NCBI GenBank assembly: GCA_964483585.1
Contig: CAZABH010000019.1
Coordinates: forward strand, 1 to 59,572
Source: SZUA-430 sp964483585
Lineage (GTDB): Bacteria > Pseudomonadota > Alphaproteobacteria > Micropepsales > Micropepsaceae
Direction: 5' to 3'
DNA: 59,572 bases
In this document: positions 50,654 through 59,021 of the stretch, piece after piece
Numbering within the stretch: position 1 is the stretch's first letter
Layout: every line of letters starts with the position of its first letter
The notes under the pieces: model-generated
What the model was told of the DNA's origin: nothing
The model's database searches: none
The model's input: only the letters and a program-made list of their open reading frames with translations
Position numbers and translations under genes: made by a program

Positions 50654-51946
50654 ATGACCACGCCCATCCTGATGCCCGCGCTCTCGCCCACGATGGAAGA
50701 GGGCAAGCTTGCCAAGTGGCATGTAAAACCCGGTGACAGGGTGCGCTCGGGCGATGTCATCGCCGAGATCGAGACCGACAAGGCGACCATGGAGGTCGAG
50801 GCGGTCGATGAGGGCATCGTGGCCAGCCTGCTGGTGGCCGAGGGAACCGAGGCGGTCAAGGTCAACACCGTGATCGCGCAGTTGCGCGAGGAGGGTGAAA
50901 GCGTGGCGTCGGCCAAGCCTGCGCCTGTGGTGGCTGCGCCCGCGAAAGCTTCCGTGGCGGCCCCCGCGCCTGCGCCGGTGGCATCAAAGCCTGCGGTGGC
51001 TGTTGCGCCGCGCGCCGAGACGGGAACCCGGGTGTTTGCCTCGCCGCTGGCCCGGCGCCTTGCTGGCGAGGGCGGGCTCGACCTTCAGCGCGTGACCGGA
51101 TCAGGTCCGCATGGGCGGATCGTGGCGGCGGATGTCGAGGGGGCGCTGAGGAAAGGCAGTGCCGTCAAGGCTGCTCCCGTTGCGGCGCCTGCGCCAGTCG
51201 CGGCTGCGCCGACGGCCGGACCGGACGCGCGGCTCTTCTTTGCCAAGGACAGCTATGTCGAGCTGCCGCATGATTCCATGCGCAAGGCCATCGCGCGGCG
51301 GCTGACCAGCTCGAAGCGGGACATTCCGCATTACTACCTCAAGGTTGATTGCCAGATCGATGCGCTGATGGATGTGCGCAAGCAAATCAACGCGCAGGCG
51401 CCGGCCGAGGGACCGGGCGCCTACAAGGTTTCGGTCAACGACTTCGTCGTGAAGGCGGCGGCGCTGGCGCTGATCCGGGTTCCCGGCGTCAACTGCAGCT
51501 GGACCGAGACGGCCCTGCTGCAACACCGTCACGCCGACATCGGCGTTGCGGTCGCGCTCGACTTCGGGCTCATCACGCCAATCGTTCAGAGAGCCGAGAC
51601 GAAGAGCCTTGCTGCCATCTCGAACGAAGTGAAGGACCTGGCGGTTCGTGCCAAGGCGAAGAAGCTGAAGCCATCGGAGTACGAGGGTGGAACCTTCGCG
51701 ATCTCGAACCTGGGCATGTTCGGCGTGCGCGACTTCACGGCGGTCATCAACCCGCCGCATGCGGCTATCCTGGCCGTGGGCGCGGGCGAGGGGCGCCCTG
51801 TCGTTCGCAATGGCGCTATCGTGCCGGCCACCGTCATGACAGTGCAGCTGTCATGCGATCACCGCGTGATCGATGGTGCGCTGGGCGCGACGTGGCTCGA
51901 GGCCTTCAAGGGCTACCTTGAAAACCCCGTGACGATGCTGGCCTGA
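50654..51946 (+). CDS. pdhC: Dihydrolipoamide acetyltransferase (E2) of pyruvate dehydrogenase
   Basis: E2 transfers the acetyl group to CoA and forms the core of the complex. The 430 residues comprise one lipoyl domain (1-80, ETDKATMEVEAVDEG) and an Ala/Pro linker. A peripheral-subunit-binding domain begins at ASPLARRLAGEGGLDLQRV, and the catalytic domain has FAISNLGMFGVRDFTAVINP and the histidine-aspartate motif SCDHRVIDGALGATWL. It starts 5 bp after pdhB ends. Confidence 0.96.
   Translation: MTTPILMPALSPTMEEGKLAKWHVKPGDRVRSGDVIAEIETDKATMEVEAVDEGIVASLLVAEGTEAVKVNTVIAQLREEGESVASAKPAPVVAAPAKASVAAPAPAPVASKPAVAVAPRAETGTRVFASPLARRLAGEGGLDLQRVTGSGPHGRIVAADVEGALRKGSAVKAAPVAAPAPVAAAPTAGPDARLFFAKDSYVELPHDSMRKAIARRLTSSKRDIPHYYLKVDCQIDALMDVRKQINAQAPAEGPGAYKVSVNDFVVKAAALALIRVPGVNCSWTETALLQHRHADIGVAVALDFGLITPIVQRAETKSLAAISNEVKDLAVRAKAKKLKPSEYEGGTFAISNLGMFGVRDFTAVINPPHAAILAVGAGEGRPVVRNGAIVPATVMTVQLSCDHRVIDGALGATWLEAFKGYLENPVTMLA
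50668..50868 (+). repeat. Direct repeat, copy 2: lipoyl-domain coding sequence in pdhC
   Basis: Partner of 49325-49525; same frame and orientation. Shared blocks include gagggcaagcttgccaa and atggaggtcgaggcggtcga. Confidence 0.8.
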
Positions 51947-51950
51947 GGGT

Positions 51951-52673
51951 TCAGGCAGCTTCTCCGGATGGCGCGGCCCGCTTGGCGTCAGCGAAGATCG
52001 TGTTGGCCCGATCGGCGTCCTCGACGAGACCCGCTGCCTCAGTCAGCACATCGAGCATCTGGTCGGCCGATGGCCTGCGCCCCATCGCGTTCAGGGCGGC
52101 GCGAAGCTTTCGCACGCGCATGAAGCAGGTGATGACAGCTTCGCTGCTGCGGGTTGGTACACCGCTTGCCAGCACGGCGCGGCCGTGTTCCTTCCAAGTC
52201 GCAGACCCTAGTTGCGAGGCCTTGTCGCGAAGATCAGCCGCGAGGCGCGCGCGCTCGGCTGACACTTCGATGGCACCGTTTTCGATCATGTTGCGGATCG
52301 GCCGGGCGATCTCGGCTGCGGTCTCGACATTGTCCCGCAACTCGCTGGCGAGTGCGGCCGCGAGTTCATGCGACCCGGGTCCCGAGCCGAATAGCGTGCG
52401 TCGGCGGGGGGCCTGGTCGAAGATTTCGATCGCGGGCTCGACAGCGTTATGTGCCACCTCGCGGACGAGATCGTCGGCCTGGTTCAGAAGCGGGCGGGCC
52501 GCTGTGGCCGCAGCGAGGCGAACCTCGAGCCGTTCGACCCGGCCCTCGATGCCAGCACGTGTGCGGCTCAAGGCCGTGTGAGCCAGAGAAATGAATACTG
52601 CCAGTGCAAAGAGAACGGCTGCCGCCGTCAGGATCTCGGCATTGCTGATCCCGAAAACAGAAAACAATTCCAT
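51951..52673 (-). CDS. Hypothetical membrane-anchored helical protein
   Basis: The 240-residue protein has one N-terminal membrane helix (ILTAAAVLFALAVFISLAHTA). About 200 residues of charged helix follow, for example GIEGRVERLEVRLAAATAAR and ARLAADLRDKASQLGSATW. I recognise no domain. It is encoded against pdhC and lpd, so it splits the pdh gene set. Codon use looks like its neighbours. A role in membrane organisation is only a guess. Confidence 0.65.
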   Translation of the reverse strand: MELFSVFGISNAEILTAAAVLFALAVFISLAHTALSRTRAGIEGRVERLEVRLAAATAARPLLNQADDLVREVAHNAVEPAIEIFDQAPRRRTLFGSGPGSHELAAALASELRDNVETAAEIARPIRNMIENGAIEVSAERARLAADLRDKASQLGSATWKEHGRAVLASGVPTRSSEAVITCFMRVRKLRAALNAMGRRPSADQMLDVLTEAAGLVEDADRANTIFADAKRAAPSGEAA

Positions 52674-52939
52674 CAGGTTAGTCCCCCAAGGGCCTCCGAG
52701 AAGAGCCCCTCATTTATCCCAGACGCTATATACACCGCCACGTGCCGTTTACCCATTAAACAATCGAAAAAGTTGAGTGACTTCGGCAGAATTCCTGTCG
52801 GCGTTGCCAGTTGTCTGCACTGGTTTCGCGCCGGAGGGGAATGGACCCGGCGTCATCTTCCCCCAGGAGGCGAAACGCTGCGGATTGACAGGGCCGGGGT
52901 GTTGGGCGAGGCAGGCGGACCACGCAAGAGGGCACGCGC

Positions 52940-54337
52940 ATGGCAGAGACGCAATTCGACCTGATCGTCATCGGCGGAGGCCCTGGCGGCTATGTAGCGG
53001 CGATCCGGGCGGCGCAGCTGGGGCTGAAGACGGCCGTCATCGAGCGTGAGCACCTGGGAGGCATCTGCCTGAACTGGGGCTGCATCCCGACCAAGGCGCT
53101 GCTGCGTTCGTCGGAGATTTTCCACCTGATCCACCGGGCGAAGGAATTCGGGCTGTCGGCAGACAATGTGCGCTTCGACGTGACGAAGATCGTCGAGCGC
53201 AGCCGCAAGGTGGCCGCGCAGCTGTCGAACGGTGTCAAGTTCCTGATGAAGAAGAACAAGGTCACCGTCATCGAGGGCGAGGCGCGCCTGACGTCGCCCA
53301 CCAGCGTCGCTGTTACGGGCAAGATGGCGGGGGCTTTCAGCGCGAAGAACATCATCATCGCCACCGGGGCCCGCGCGCGGGCGCTGCCCGGGCTTGAGTC
53401 GGACGGGAAGCTTGTGTGGAGCTATCGCGAGGCGATGGTGCCCACCGCGATGCCGAAGTCGCTGCTCGTCATCGGCTCGGGCGCGATCGGGATCGAGTTT
53501 GCAAGCTTCTATCGTACGCTGGGCGCCGAGGTGACGGTGGTCGAGGTTATGGACCGCATCCTGCCCGTGGAGGACGAGGAGATCTCGGCGCTCGCGCTCA
53601 AGGCGTTCACGAAGCAAGGCATGAAGGTCATCACGGGGGCCAGCGTCGAGAAACTGGTGCGCGGGGCTGACCATGTCACCGCAACCGTGAAAACGAAGGA
53701 CGGCAAGAGCCAGCCTATCGTGGTCGAGCGTGTGATCTCGGCCGTGGGGATCGTCGGCAATGTCGAGAATCTGGGCCTCGAAGCGCTGGGCGTGAAGGTC
53801 GATCGAACGCATATCGTCGTTAATGAATGGGCCGAGACCAGCGTGAAGGGGCTCTATGCCATCGGCGACGTTGCGGGGCCACCATGGCTTGCGCACAAGG
53901 CGAGCCACGAGGGTGTCATCGCGGTCGAGCGCATTGCGGGCGTCAAGGGCCTGCATCCGCTCGATGTCACCAAGATCCCGGGTTGTACCTATTGCTGGCC
54001 GCAGGTGGCATCTGTGGGCCTGACAGAGGCGCGGGCGCGTGCGGCGGGACGCGAGGTGAAGGTCGGGCGCTTCCCCTATGTCGGCAACGGCAAGGCGATC
54101 GCGCTCGGCGATACCGAGGGGCTGATCAAGACCGTGTTCGACGCGAAGACGGGCGAGCTTCTCGGGGCGCACATGATCGGGGCCGAGGTCACCGAACTGA
54201 TCCAGGGCTACACGATCGCCCGCACGCTCGAGACCACCGAGGCCGAGCTCATGCACACCGTGTTCCCGCATCCCACCCTGTCGGAGATGATGCACGAGGC
54301 CGTGCTCGACGCTTATGGCAAGGTCGTCCACGTCTGA
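52940..54337 (+). CDS. lpdA: Dihydrolipoamide dehydrogenase (E3)
   Basis: E3 reoxidises dihydrolipoyl groups using FAD and NAD+. The 465-residue protein has the FAD motif DLIVIGGGPGGYVAAIRAAQ and the redox disulfide in GGICLNWGCIPTKALLRSSE. The NAD motif is LLVIGSGAIGIEFASFYRTLG, with LYAIGDVAGPPWLAHKASHE later, and the C-terminal His-Glu motif is HTVFPHPTLSEMMHEA. Its position after pdhC makes it the pyruvate-dehydrogenase E3. It has its own upstream region of 266 bp. Confidence 0.96.
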   Translation: MAETQFDLIVIGGGPGGYVAAIRAAQLGLKTAVIEREHLGGICLNWGCIPTKALLRSSEIFHLIHRAKEFGLSADNVRFDVTKIVERSRKVAAQLSNGVKFLMKKNKVTVIEGEARLTSPTSVAVTGKMAGAFSAKNIIIATGARARALPGLESDGKLVWSYREAMVPTAMPKSLLVIGSGAIGIEFASFYRTLGAEVTVVEVMDRILPVEDEEISALALKAFTKQGMKVITGASVEKLVRGADHVTATVKTKDGKSQPIVVERVISAVGIVGNVENLGLEALGVKVDRTHIVVNEWAETSVKGLYAIGDVAGPPWLAHKASHEGVIAVERIAGVKGLHPLDVTKIPGCTYCWPQVASVGLTEARARAAGREVKVGRFPYVGNGKAIALGDTEGLIKTVFDAKTGELLGAHMIGAEVTELIQGYTIARTLETTEAELMHTVFPHPTLSEMMHEAVLDAYGKVVHV

Positions 54338-54660
54338 GGCTGGATCGGGATCGGGCGGGGGCGGGTTGTCGGGGTCGGTGTCCTGGACGAGCCACCCCTC
54401 CGGGGTCAGCCGCGCAATACCGATCAGCCGGCCGCGCAGCCACAGATACATGAGACCGGGACGCTCCCGGTAGTGTTCGAATGCGTTCATTTCATTGGCT
54501 TTCGTGAGCGCGGACGTGCGCGTGCCGCGGGTCACCTTTTTGGGTGGTCCCGCGCTGGGCAGATTCCGACGCTATGGATTGACAGCGCCGAATATCGCCG
54601 AAATCGCCGAAAACAAAAAGTGAACAAATTGTCGCAGGTGGAAACCCCGATCGTCTCCCA
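54338..54660. other. Intergenic region with a doubtful minus-strand coding fragment
   Basis: Between lpd and the repeat. On the minus strand a frame starting at ATG 54490 reads MNAFEHYRERPGLMYLWLRG, then IGIARLTPEGWLVQDTDPDN and PPPPDPDPASD, which looks protein-like. It then runs on without a stop through the whole antisense of lpd. It may be the remnant of a small gene that lost its stop codon, or chance. No confident gene is called. Confidence 0.35.
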
Positions 54661-54917
54661 CGTCATCCCGGCCGTTACACGCGCCCAATCGCGCCAGCGA
54701 TTGGCTGCGCGTGTTAGAGCCGGGACCCCGCTCGCCCTGTCAGTGCTGCAAAGACGTGGGTGGTACGCCTGTGCGCACGATGACGGTCTTTACTTTTCAG
54801 AGTAACAACCACCGTCATGGTCTGCGGAGGCAGACCACCCACGACTTGCCTTCGTGGATCACTGCCGCGCAGCGGGATCCCGGATCACTCGCTTGCGCTC
54901 GCTTCCAGGATGACGGG
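54661..54917 (+). repeat. Inverted repeat copy A flanking the pse cluster
   Basis: About 257 bp, starting cgtcatcccggccgttaca and ending with ccaggatgacggg. Its reverse complement occurs at 59022-59277. The unit has REP-like ends (cgtcatcccgg and ccaggatgacg) and an internal imperfect hairpin with arms at about 54755-54787 and 54811-54843 (gtgggtggt and accacccac ends, ccgtcatgg core). Confidence 0.85.
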
Positions 54918-54933
54918 TGGGGCGAGAACGAAA

Positions 54934-55557
54934 CTAGCGGCGCTCCAGGAGGAACCAGGTTGTGTCGTCCTGCGGAAACATTGGATCGCGGCGCCAGTGG
55001 AAGGCGTAGTCAACGACGTGGAAGTCCGGGTGACGGTCAAGGAATTCTCCGGCGAAGTCGCGTTTGAAGAGGCGACCCTCGTGGCCGCGATAGGTCACGC
55101 TGACGGGTGTCGGATTGTAGTATTCGCAGATCAGCGCATAGCGCGAGGTGGCCGCGGCAAGAAGGTCGTAGGCGCCAGGCAGCTCGTCGGGGTTGATGTG
55201 AATGAGCACGCCCTTGAAGAAGGCAATGTCGCTCTGGCGCGGCGGTTTGAAGCCGATCAGGGAGGTATGGAAGACCTCGGCCTTGCCCCAGGCGCGCAGG
55301 TCGGCGGCGGCGGCTTCGTTGATCTCGACGCCGGCAAGCGAGGCGGCAGGCAGGAGCTGATGCAGTGCGCGCAGGTTCATGCCGACATTGGCACCGAACT
55401 CGATCACGCTGCCGATGCCTTGCGTGCGCGAGAGAATGCGCGCGAACAGCTGCATGTTGGAGGCCAGAAGCTGCGCGCTGCGGTTTCGCCCCACGTAGTC
55501 GTTTCCGAACTCGCCAGCCCAGAAGGCTTCCTGTTCGGTCTTGTAGGTCTTGGTCAT
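54934..55557 (-). CDS. Pseudaminic-acid-biosynthesis-associated SAM methyltransferase
   Basis: The 207-residue protein is a class I methyltransferase of the pse-associated methylase type. It opens with YKTEQEAFWAGEFGNDYVGR, a feature of that family. The SAM motif is SVIEFGANVGMNLRALHQLL. Further conserved parts are FFKGVLIHINPDELPGAYDL and YALICEYYNPTPVSVTYRGH. It probably methylates a pseudaminic acid derivative. The ATG at 55557 is used, with an earlier frame unconserved. It lies 11 bp after the cytidylyltransferase gene, in one operon. Confidence 0.83.
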   Translation of the reverse strand: MTKTYKTEQEAFWAGEFGNDYVGRNRSAQLLASNMQLFARILSRTQGIGSVIEFGANVGMNLRALHQLLPAASLAGVEINEAAAADLRAWGKAEVFHTSLIGFKPPRQSDIAFFKGVLIHINPDELPGAYDLLAAATSRYALICEYYNPTPVSVTYRGHEGRLFKRDFAGEFLDRHPDFHVVDYAFHWRRDPMFPQDDTTWFLLERR

Positions 55558-55568
55558 GGGGGCTCCTG

Positions 55569-56294
55569 TCAGACTTTTTTCTGTTCGATATGGGCGTTGA
55601 GTGCGCGCCAACCGGGGTTCTCGTCCAGCATGGCAAGGACTTGCTCCTGCGTCAGGGCCAGCGGGTCGGGCGCGGCATCAAAGATGCGGGAGAGCAGGGC
55701 ATAGTCATCCGGCGTGTCGAGGGTCCAACGCTCCTGCGTGCGGTCGACATCCTGTGTGACGTGCTCGATATGAAAGCGGTCGGGTCTGCGATAGAGGAAT
55801 ACGGTGACATGTTCGCGTTCTGCCGGGTCGCGGGCCTCGGTGGCGGCTGCCTCGAGGGCTGCACGCGTGAACATTTCTGTATCGAGGCCGCGGGGGAAGG
55901 TGCGGCGCACAGCATTCGTGAGTACGTCGAACGCGCATGTCGCCTGCCAGCGCGCCGCCATGGACGCAAGCAGGGAGGGCTCGATCAGCGGGCAGTCCGA
56001 CGTGATGCGCGTAATGATGTCGGCATGGCTTTCCATGGCGGCTTGCTGATAGCGACCCAGAACATCAGTTTCGCTCCCGCGCACGACACGCACGCCCAAA
56101 GTCGCACCGTAGGCGGCCAGGGGATCGTCCAGGGGTTCTGTCGTGGTGGCCAGAACGATTTCGGTGAAGGCGTGCGCAGCGCGCGCGCGCAGAACGACCC
56201 AGTCCAGTGCCGGGCGGCCAGCAAGCGGTTTCAGGACCTTGCCGGCAAGGCGGCTGGACCCCATCCGAGCCTGGATGATGCAGACGTTACGCAC
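55569..56294 (-). CDS. pseF: Cytidylyltransferase, PseF/FlmC-like (SpsF family)
   Basis: The 241-residue protein is a CMP-sugar-type cytidylyltransferase: start NVCIIQARMGSSRLAGKVLK, then LDWVVLRARAAHAFTEIVLA, GSETDVLGRYQQAA and RITSDCPLIEPSLL. Next to PseG and PseI it most likely activates pseudaminic acid as CMP-Pse, the job of PseF. SpsF-type members vary in substrate, so the assignment relies on context. Divergent from the pseGH fusion. Confidence 0.8.
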   Translation of the reverse strand: MRNVCIIQARMGSSRLAGKVLKPLAGRPALDWVVLRARAAHAFTEIVLATTTEPLDDPLAAYGATLGVRVVRGSETDVLGRYQQAAMESHADIITRITSDCPLIEPSLLASMAARWQATCAFDVLTNAVRRTFPRGLDTEMFTRAALEAAATEARDPAEREHVTVFLYRRPDRFHIEHVTQDVDRTQERWTLDTPDDYALLSRIFDAAPDPLALTQEQVLAMLDENPGWRALNAHIEQKKV

Positions 56295-56451
56295 GAAGAT
56301 TGCATTCCTTTATCGTAACGGCGTGTTTGGCATAACCGAAGGTGCGACGTGCGCCCGCCAGCGGCTGTCTGGAATCGTGTAGTCTTTCGAAGTTAAATGA
56401 TTCCTGTGGCGCATGCGTGCGCGCGCTGGTTGCGTCTGGAGGATTTCGTCC

Positions 56452-57972
56452 TTGGCTGAGCATGATCGGGTTGCGATCCGGTTCGATGCGTCTGTGTCGA
56501 TTGGTGGCGGACATGCGGCGCGCTGCCTGGCATTGGCCGATGCCCTGGCGGCAGAGGGGGCGGAGATCCTGCTGCTGGTGAACCCCGACGGCGAGCAGCT
56601 GGTGGCCGGATTGGGCTCGGTGCACCCAGTGCAGCCGGTGGACGCGGGCGGTGCTGGTGCAGTTTCAGCGCTGACCCGAACCTGGCCGGATGGAGCCTCG
56701 CTGGCCATCATTGATCACTATGGCTGGGGTGCTGCCGATGCGCGGTTGATACGGGCTGCGGCACGGCGCATCGCCGTGATTGATGACCTTGCGAACCGCA
56801 CGCATGATTGTGACCTGCTGGTCGACCAGAATCTGGGACGAACCGTGCGCGATTATGCAGGCCTGGTCGGTCCCGAGGCGCCCGTCCTTGTAGGTCCCAG
56901 ATACGCGTTGCTGCGGCCGGAGTTCCGTGCCTTGCGCGAGGCGGCAGGCGTTGCGCGCACGACTTTGGATGAAGGCCCCGCGCGTGATGTCGAGGTTCTG
57001 ATTTCGCTTGGCCTGTCGGATCCAGCCAGCATCCTGCTATCCCTGTGTCAGGCCCTGTCGCAGTGCGAGACACGGGCACGCTTCCGGATCGTGCTCTCGC
57101 CATCGGCGGCATGTCACCGGGAGATTGCGGACTTGGGCGCGCGTGACCCGCGCTTTGAGGTTCTGGGCCCACAGGATGCCGAGGGCTTGGCCGAGTTGAT
57201 GGCGTCGGCCGATCTTGCGATTGGGGGCGCCGGTGTGACCGCATGGGAAAGGTGCGCGCTGGGGCTGCCATCACTGTTGCTGGTGCTTGCCGCGAACCAG
57301 CGCTCCGGCGCCTTGGCACTGGACGAGGCGGGGGCAGCGAAGGTGTTCGAACCTGATGCAGACGGGATCAAGGGGCTTGTGCGGGCATTTGAGCATCTGG
57401 CAGGCGCTGGCGAGGCGCGCGCTGCGATGGCGCGGGCGGCCAGGCACGTCACGGATGGACGGGGTGCGCTGCGTGTTGCTGCAGCCTGTGGGGACATGAT
57501 GCGTGGTCTGAGGCTGCGGCTGGCCGTGCTTGATGATGGCGAAGATGTCTGGCGGTGGCGTAATTCGCCAGACGCGCGCGCGGCCTCGCGGGTGACGGAC
57601 GAAATTCCGCTCACGGCCCATCTCGAGTGGTTTCAGCGGGCGGTCACAAGCCCCAGGCGGGTGATCCTGATCGGGGAGCGGGCGGCGACGGCGTTTGGCA
57701 TGGTCCGCTTCGACGAGACGGCTTCGGGCACATGGGATGTCAGCATCGCGCTCGATCCCCATCAGAAAGGTCAGGGGTTGGGCACGCTGCTCTTGCGGCG
57801 CGCCTGCGCCTGGATGGAGGCAGACCGCCCTGTCAGGCGCCTGACAGCAACGGCACGCACCACAAACGCAGCATCTCTGCGCCTGTTCGCGCAGAATGGT
57901 TTTACGCTTGGCAAGCCGGACGCGGGCTGGGTTGCCATGACGACGGAGAGGCATGTGCATGGGAATGCGTGA
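56452..57972 (+). CDS. pseG: PseG-PseH fusion: UDP-sugar hydrolase plus N-acetyltransferase
   Basis: The 506-residue protein joins two pseudaminic-acid enzymes. Residues about 1-340 are PseG, which removes UDP from UDP-2,4-diacetamido-trideoxy-altrose: signature RFDASVSIGGGHAARCLALA, then AIIDHYGWGAADARLIR, DDLANRTHDCDLLVDQNL and GGAGVTAWERCALGLPSLL. Residues about 350-506 are a GNAT acetyltransferase like PseH, with VWRWRNSPDARAASRVTDEI and the acetyl-CoA loop ALDPHQKGQGLGTLLLRRAC. In the pathway PseH acts just before PseG, so the fusion joins consecutive steps. A TTG at 56452 with ribosome site ctggagga eight bases before it is the preferred start; an ATG at 56413 is the alternative. Confidence 0.85.
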   Translation: MAEHDRVAIRFDASVSIGGGHAARCLALADALAAEGAEILLLVNPDGEQLVAGLGSVHPVQPVDAGGAGAVSALTRTWPDGASLAIIDHYGWGAADARLIRAAARRIAVIDDLANRTHDCDLLVDQNLGRTVRDYAGLVGPEAPVLVGPRYALLRPEFRALREAAGVARTTLDEGPARDVEVLISLGLSDPASILLSLCQALSQCETRARFRIVLSPSAACHREIADLGARDPRFEVLGPQDAEGLAELMASADLAIGGAGVTAWERCALGLPSLLLVLAANQRSGALALDEAGAAKVFEPDADGIKGLVRAFEHLAGAGEARAAMARAARHVTDGRGALRVAAACGDMMRGLRLRLAVLDDGEDVWRWRNSPDARAASRVTDEIPLTAHLEWFQRAVTSPRRVILIGERAATAFGMVRFDETASGTWDVSIALDPHQKGQGLGTLLLRRACAWMEADRPVRRLTATARTTNAASLRLFAQNGFTLGKPDAGWVAMTTERHVHGNA

Positions 57973-59011
57973 CGTTACGATTGCCGGCCGACCGATCGGA
58001 CCCGGCCATCCGCCCTATGTGATCTGCGAGCTGTCGGGCAACCACAATGGATCGCTTGACCGGGCGCTGCAGATGATGGAGGCGGCGGCAGCCACGGGCT
58101 GCGATGCGATCAAGCTGCAGACCTATACGCCAGACACGATCACCATCCGCCATGACGGGCCAGGGTTTCGCATCAAGGGCGGATTGTGGGACGGTCGGAC
58201 GCTGCATGACCTTTACCGCGAGGCACACACACCGTTCGAGTGGCACGAGGCTCTGTTCAACCGGGCGCGACGGCTGGGCGTGACCTTGTTTTCCTCGCCC
58301 TTTGACGAGACAGCAGTGAACCTGCTCGAGGGACTTGGGGCACCGGCCTACAAGATCGCGAGCTTCGAGGCCATCGACCTGCCGCTCATTGCGCGTGTCG
58401 CACGATGTGGCAAACCGATGATCATCTCGACCGGCATGTGCAACCTGGCCGAAATCCAGGACGCCGTGACGACTGCGCGGACACATGGCTGCAAGGAGAT
58501 CGTCCTGCTGCATTGCGTGTCGAGTTATCCGGCCGTGTTCGAAGACGCTAACCTTGCGACCATTCCGCATCTGGCGTCAGCCTTCGATGTGGTGGCTGGC
58601 TTGTCGGATCACACGCCGGGCAGTGCGGCGCCTGCAGCAGCGATCGCGCTTGGCGCATGCGTCATCGAGAAACACTTCACGTTGGCGCGCGCAGATGGCG
58701 GACCTGATGCGGCCTTCAGCCTTGAACCGGTTGAGTTCCGTGCCCTGGTTGAAGATTGCCGCAATGCGTGGCGGGCCGTGGGACGGGTGACCTATGACAT
58801 CGAGGGCAGTGAGAAGGCGAACATCGTGTTCCGGCGCAGCCTCTATGCCGTGCGCCCCATCGCGAGGGGCGAGGCGTTCACGGCCGCCAATGTCCGTTCG
58901 ATCCGCCCAGGCTTCGGGTTGGCACCCAAGCATCTGCCGCGTGTGCTGGGACGACGCGCGACGCGTGATGTGGCGTATGGCGAGCCGATTGCGGAGGATA
59001 TGCTGGGGTAA
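57959..59011 (+). CDS. pseI: Pseudaminic acid synthase (NeuB family)
   Basis: PseI condenses the PseG product with phosphoenolpyruvate to give pseudaminic acid. The 350-residue protein shows the NeuB start YVICELSGNHNGSLDRALQM, DAIKLQTYTPDTITI, LFSSPFDETAVNLLEGLG, GLSDHTPGSAAPAAAIALGA and IEKHFTLARADGGPDAAFS. A C-terminal SAF/antifreeze-like domain begins at SLYAVRPIARGEAFTAANVR. The ATG at 57959 sits at good distance from ggagagg; ATGs at 57953 and 57965 are also in frame. It overlaps pseGH by 14 bp. Confidence 0.9.
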   Translation: MGMRDVTIAGRPIGPGHPPYVICELSGNHNGSLDRALQMMEAAAATGCDAIKLQTYTPDTITIRHDGPGFRIKGGLWDGRTLHDLYREAHTPFEWHEALFNRARRLGVTLFSSPFDETAVNLLEGLGAPAYKIASFEAIDLPLIARVARCGKPMIISTGMCNLAEIQDAVTTARTHGCKEIVLLHCVSSYPAVFEDANLATIPHLASAFDVVAGLSDHTPGSAAPAAAIALGACVIEKHFTLARADGGPDAAFSLEPVEFRALVEDCRNAWRAVGRVTYDIEGSEKANIVFRRSLYAVRPIARGEAFTAANVRSIRPGFGLAPKHLPRVLGRRATRDVAYGEPIAEDMLG

Positions 59012-59021
59012 CCCTCTCATC

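Noticed and set aside
52853..54535. A 560-codon minus-strand frame antisense to lpd
   Set aside because: It mirrors lpd, which has full family motifs. High-GC genomes often leave long open antisense frames. Only its first codons, outside lpd, were kept as a query.
54817..55704. A 295-codon plus-strand frame starting in the inverted repeat
   Set aside because: It runs antisense to the methyltransferase; similarity of its start to a frame at 59120 comes from the shared repeat, not from a protein.
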